From Marinimicrobium koreense (lineage in GTDB: Bacteria; Pseudomonadota; Gammaproteobacteria; Pseudomonadales; Cellvibrionaceae), in assembly GCF_003762925.1 (NCBI RefSeq), contig NZ_RJUK01000001.1, positions 1,364,001 to 1,428,000 of the forward strand: 64,000 bases of DNA. Direction: 5' to 3'. Made by a program: the position numbers and the translations under genes. This document shows, in pieces, positions 60,750 through 64,000 of this stretch. Numbering within the stretch: the first letter of the stretch is position 1; every line of letters begins with the position of its first letter. Below the pieces are notes generated by a model that was given only the letters and a program-made list of their open reading frames with translations, had not been told where the DNA came from and made no database searches.

Positions 60750-61512
60750 TTACGCGCGCAGACGCTTGCCGGTTTTAAGCAGGTGCATGCCAATGGCAAA
60801 CAGCACCATGACGCACACCACCAGGCCACTGAACGCCACGCCAATATTGACGTCCGACACGCCCAACATGCCATAGCGGAAGGCGTTGACCATATACAGA
60901 ATCGGGTTCAGCTGGGCCACGCCCTGCCAGAAGTCCGAGAGCAGATCGATCGAGAAAAAGACCCCGCCCAGATAGGTCAGCGGCGTCAGCACAAAGGTCG
61001 GCACGATGGAGATATCATCAAAGGTGTTGGCGAACACCGCATTGATGAAACCGGCCAGGGCGAACAGCACCGCCGTGAGCACCACGATGGACACGGTGAT
61101 GACCCAGCTGTAGATCGGCAGGTCGGTAAAAAACAGTGACAGGATGGTCACCATGACCCCGATCGCCAACCCACGGGCCACGCCACCGAGCACATAGCCC
61201 AACAGAATGACGTAGTTCGGTGTGGGCGAGACCAGCACCTCTTCAATACTGCGCTGAAACTTGGCACTGAAAAAAGACGAGCTGACATTCGAGTAAGAGT
61301 TGGTCAGCACCGCCATCATGATCAGTCCGGGCACCACAAACTGGATGTAGTCGAAGCCACCCATCTCACCGATACGGCTGCCAATCAGCTTGCCGAAAAT
61401 CACAAAGTACAGTGCCATGGTGATGGCCGGGGGCAACAGGGTCTGAACCCAGATGCGGGTGAAGCGTTTGATTTCCTTACGCAGAATGGTGGTAAACGCG
61501 ATCCATTGTTCT

Positions 61513-61523
<11 letters not shown>
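60750..61523 (-). CDS. yadH: ABC-2 type exporter permease (YadH-like)
   Basis: A 257-residue integral membrane protein with six predicted helices. It has the ABC-2 permease motifs: [72 protein letters not shown] (the coupling helix and family signature), and [27 protein letters not shown]. The start was placed at a GTG (61523) with GGAGG eight bases upstream. It overlaps the ATPase gene by 11 bases and the two make one transporter. The substrate is not known. The upstream ATG would run 26 codons into the ATPase gene. Confidence 0.9.
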
Positions 61524-62526
<1,003 letters not shown>

Positions 62527-62571
62527 TCATTTGGGGGCGGCGATGACTCAGCGCCGCCCGGGGAGTTTAGC

Positions 62572-62988
62572 GTGTCGACTCAGCTCAACCATTACGCGGA
62601 AACACAGCATCGAGACTACCATTTGCGCCTGTTGCGCGATTTTATCCAGCAGGCTCAGCAGCAGCCCCCGTTTATTGAGGAAGACTGCCCCGAGGATGAC
62701 CTGGAGTTTCTGGCCCGCCTGGAAGCGCTCCCCAGAGCCCACCAGGACGAGGACTTTCTCTACCGGGGGCAACAGGTCCTGAGCCGGGTGGTAGCCGCCT
62801 ACGGCCACCTGGTGCCCCTGCTCCACCGCGACCTGCTCTGGTACTTCGGCGGCGACTGCCTGCATTACATGCCGGATGAAGAGATCGCCAAATACCAACT
62901 CCTGGACGAACGCCGCCACGAAGCCATTGCCGAGGGCCGGGAGTTCTCCTATGAGCACGAACGGGCCAAGGTGTTTGGCCTGCATTAG
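62572..62988 (+). CDS. PA2817-like conserved hypothetical protein
   Basis: A 138-residue soluble, mostly helical and acidic protein. STQLNHYAETQHRDYHLRLLRDFIQQAQ leads, then EDFLYRGQQVLSRVVAAYGHLVPLLHRDLLWYFGGDCLHYMPDEEIAKYQLLDERRHEA. I recognise it as similar to Pseudomonas PA2817-type proteins, which have no known function. The GTG at 62572 was chosen over a frame 40 codons longer that overlaps the divergent ABC gene and has no conserved content. No signal peptide is seen. It is divergent from the ATPase gene by 45 bases. Confidence 0.78.
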   Translation: MSTQLNHYAETQHRDYHLRLLRDFIQQAQQQPPFIEEDCPEDDLEFLARLEALPRAHQDEDFLYRGQQVLSRVVAAYGHLVPLLHRDLLWYFGGDCLHYMPDEEIAKYQLLDERRHEAIAEGREFSYEHERAKVFGLH

Positions 62989-63082
62989 TCGGCCAGGGTG
63001 CCAGCGGGCACGGGAAGCCGCGTAGTTTAGCAGATTCGGATGTAACCGTCTTTTTAACGAGGGCGGTCGCCCGGCGGTTTGT

Positions 63083-63190
63083 GTCGGGTTACGCGCTGGG
63101 CGCTAACCCGACCTACGGGGTCTACGGGATCAACCCGACACACGGGGTAGCAACTCAGTGACGGCGGGTGCGGCCTTTGGCCTTACCCGC
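63083..63190. repeat. Degenerate palindromes in the gap before the tRNA operon
   Basis: GTCGGGTTA (63083-63091) pairs with TAACCCGAC (63104-63112), and AACCCGACA recurs at 63132-63140. GCGGGT (63164-63169) pairs with ACCCGC (63185-63190), and CCCTACG follows. These are REP-like units common in proteobacterial intergenic DNA. A further hairpin (CCAAAGCGC at 63268-63276 with complement 63282-63290) lies downstream. The 442-base stretch 62989-63430 has no supported gene. Confidence 0.65.
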
Positions 63191-63393
63191 CCTACGCAAA
63201 CCGTGAACGCCGCGGGATTTGGCGCCATGTAGGGCACGCCGGTGGAATTTGGCACATTGGAGCGGGACCAAAGCGCCGGGAGCGCTTTGGCACGGCGAAG
63301 CCGCCCGCAGGGGCCGTCCGCAGGACAACATAATGCGCCGAGTGCAACGAGACTCGTTTCCCGGGCGGATTCCTGTGCCCAACGGCCAGACAC

Positions 63394-63419
63394 AAAAAAA
63401 GCCGACCGAAGTCAGCTTT
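63394..63419 (-). terminator. Terminator of the tRNA Glu-Gly-Glu-Gly operon
   Basis: On the minus strand AAAGCTGAC-TTCG-GTCGGCTTTTTTT forms a 7-bp stem (one G-T pair) with the stable TTCG loop and a run of seven T residues, 12 bases beyond the last tRNA-Gly. Confidence 0.85.
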
Positions 63420-63430
63420 CTTTGAAGATT

Positions 63431-63506
<76 letters not shown>

Positions 63507-63520
63507 CACATTGCGTAAAA

Positions 63521-63596
63521 TGGCGTCCCCTAGGGGACTCGAACCCCTGTTACCGCCGTGAAAGGGCGGTGTCCTAGGCCTCTAGACGAAGGGGAC
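63521..63596 (-). tRNA. tRNA-Glu (anticodon TTC), copy A
   Basis: 76 nt with encoded CCA. The acceptor GTCCCCT pairs with AGGGGAC and the discriminator is G. The anticodon stem-loop CCGCCCTTTCACGGCGG has TTC, and the T-arm is AGGGGTTCGAGTCCCCT. It reads GAA and GAG. It is third in the operon and identical to copy B. Confidence 0.97.
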
Positions 63597-63646
63597 TAAA
63601 ACTGGTTTTAGTGCAGGCTGACGCCAAACGCTTACACTGTATAAAC

Positions 63647-63722
<76 letters not shown>

Positions 63723-63724
63723 AA

Positions 63725-63800
63725 TGGCGTCCCCTAGGGGACTCGAACCCCTGTTACCGCCGTGAAAGGGCGGTGTCCTAGGCCTCTAGACGAAGGGGAC
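63725..63800 (-). tRNA. tRNA-Glu (anticodon TTC), copy B
   Basis: 76 nt, identical to the copy at 63521-63596. It is the first gene of the operon, about 50 bases from the promoter -10 box. The two Glu-Gly units differ only in spacing, showing a recent tandem duplication. Confidence 0.97.
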
Positions 63801-63854
63801 CCGGACCTCCCTGAGCGCTGTATGCCGTGGCATTACCCTCAGAAAGTGGAGCGC

Positions 63855-63883
63855 ATTCTAGGGAGCGGACCGGCACCTGTCAA
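63855..63883 (-). promoter_or_regulatory. Near-consensus promoter of the tRNA operon
   Basis: On the minus strand a perfect -35 TTGACA (63883-63878) is followed after 17 bases by TAGAAT (-10, 63860-63855). Transcription would begin near 63848, about 48 bases before the first tRNA-Glu, so a short 5' leader must be removed by processing. Confidence 0.85.
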
Positions 63884-63960
63884 CACTTTTTTCGAATTAT
63901 TCGACCGGGAAAACAACCACTTAGAGACGCCCCTCTTTCAGCCCTCCCGATCATTAGTGC

Positions 63961-63966
63961 TATACT
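63961..63966 (+). promoter_or_regulatory. Possible extended -10 box at the window end
   Basis: GTGCTATACTG reads as an extended -10 (TGn plus TATACT) on the plus strand. No good -35 is visible. It may drive a gene starting beyond base 64000, divergent from the tRNA operon. Confidence 0.3.
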
Positions 63967-64000
63967 GCCGTTTTTACGCCAAATTCCCCATTCGACCCGA

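Noticed and set aside
63083-63340. Gene or small RNA in the gap before the tRNA operon
   Set aside because: Only degenerate REP-like palindromes are visible; no promoter-terminator pair frames a discrete small RNA.

Overview
This window is chromosomal DNA from a GC-rich gammaproteobacterium. The gene content and order (rpsB-tsf-pyrH-frr-uppS-cdsA-dxr-rseP-bamA-skp-lpxD-fabZ-lpxA-lpxB-rnhB-dnaE, rpoE-rseABC beside nadB, glnD-map), a MASE2-like class III adenylate cyclase, a GH28 pectinase and a uronate-pathway dehydratase fit a marine polysaccharide-degrading lineage such as Cellvibrionales (Marinimicrobium or Microbulbifer-like). That placement is inference from gene content; no rRNA gene is present. 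There is no sign of a prophage, insertion sequence or CRISPR array.

Layout. 1-15.5 kb: the minus-strand essential block for translation (rpsB, tsf, frr), UMP synthesis (pyrH), isoprenoid and phospholipid precursors (dxr, uppS, cdsA), outer-membrane assembly (rseP, bamA, skp) and lipid A (lpxD, fabZ, lpxA, lpxB), ending in rnhB and the 5' end of dnaE. Stable hairpins sit in several of its intergenic gaps. 15.6-23.5 kb: plus-strand uxuA, map, glnD, dapC, nth and a SirB-like gene. dapC is bracketed by two pairs of long palindromic elements. 23.5-34.3 kb: accessory envelope genes. These include a flippase-like membrane protein followed by an unusual fusion of a degenerate metallophosphoesterase with a GT4 glycosyltransferase, trhO, bolA, and a three-gene operon resembling the ZorA/ZorB motor of Zorya defence with an unrecognised third protein. 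dgkA, a PAP2 phosphatase and a GT-B glycosyltransferase follow. 34.3-48 kb: arfB, the sigma-E operon with a matching sigma-E promoter, nadB, sdhE-ygfX, ygfZ, an HDOD protein, avtA, yihY, wrbA and sppA.

48-54.7 kb: a complete ebo cluster (A, B, D, E, F, C on the minus strand), a conserved set linked in other organisms to trafficking of a metabolite precursor to the periplasm. Two of the long palindromes lie inside it. 54.8-64 kb: an FKBP, a lipoprotein GH28, tRNA-Arg and tRNA-Ser amid dense inverted repeats, a nitroreductase, adenylate cyclase, queF, a two-gene ABC exporter, a small conserved protein and a tRNA Glu-Gly-Glu-Gly operon with a near-consensus promoter.

The most unusual signals are three. 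First, a family of six palindromic elements has a conserved 51-53 nt core but stem arms that differ completely between copies while staying complementary within each copy. Second, there is a compact ZorAB-like operon with no known Zorya effector. Third, there is the phosphoesterase-glycosyltransferase fusion that has lost its metal ligands.
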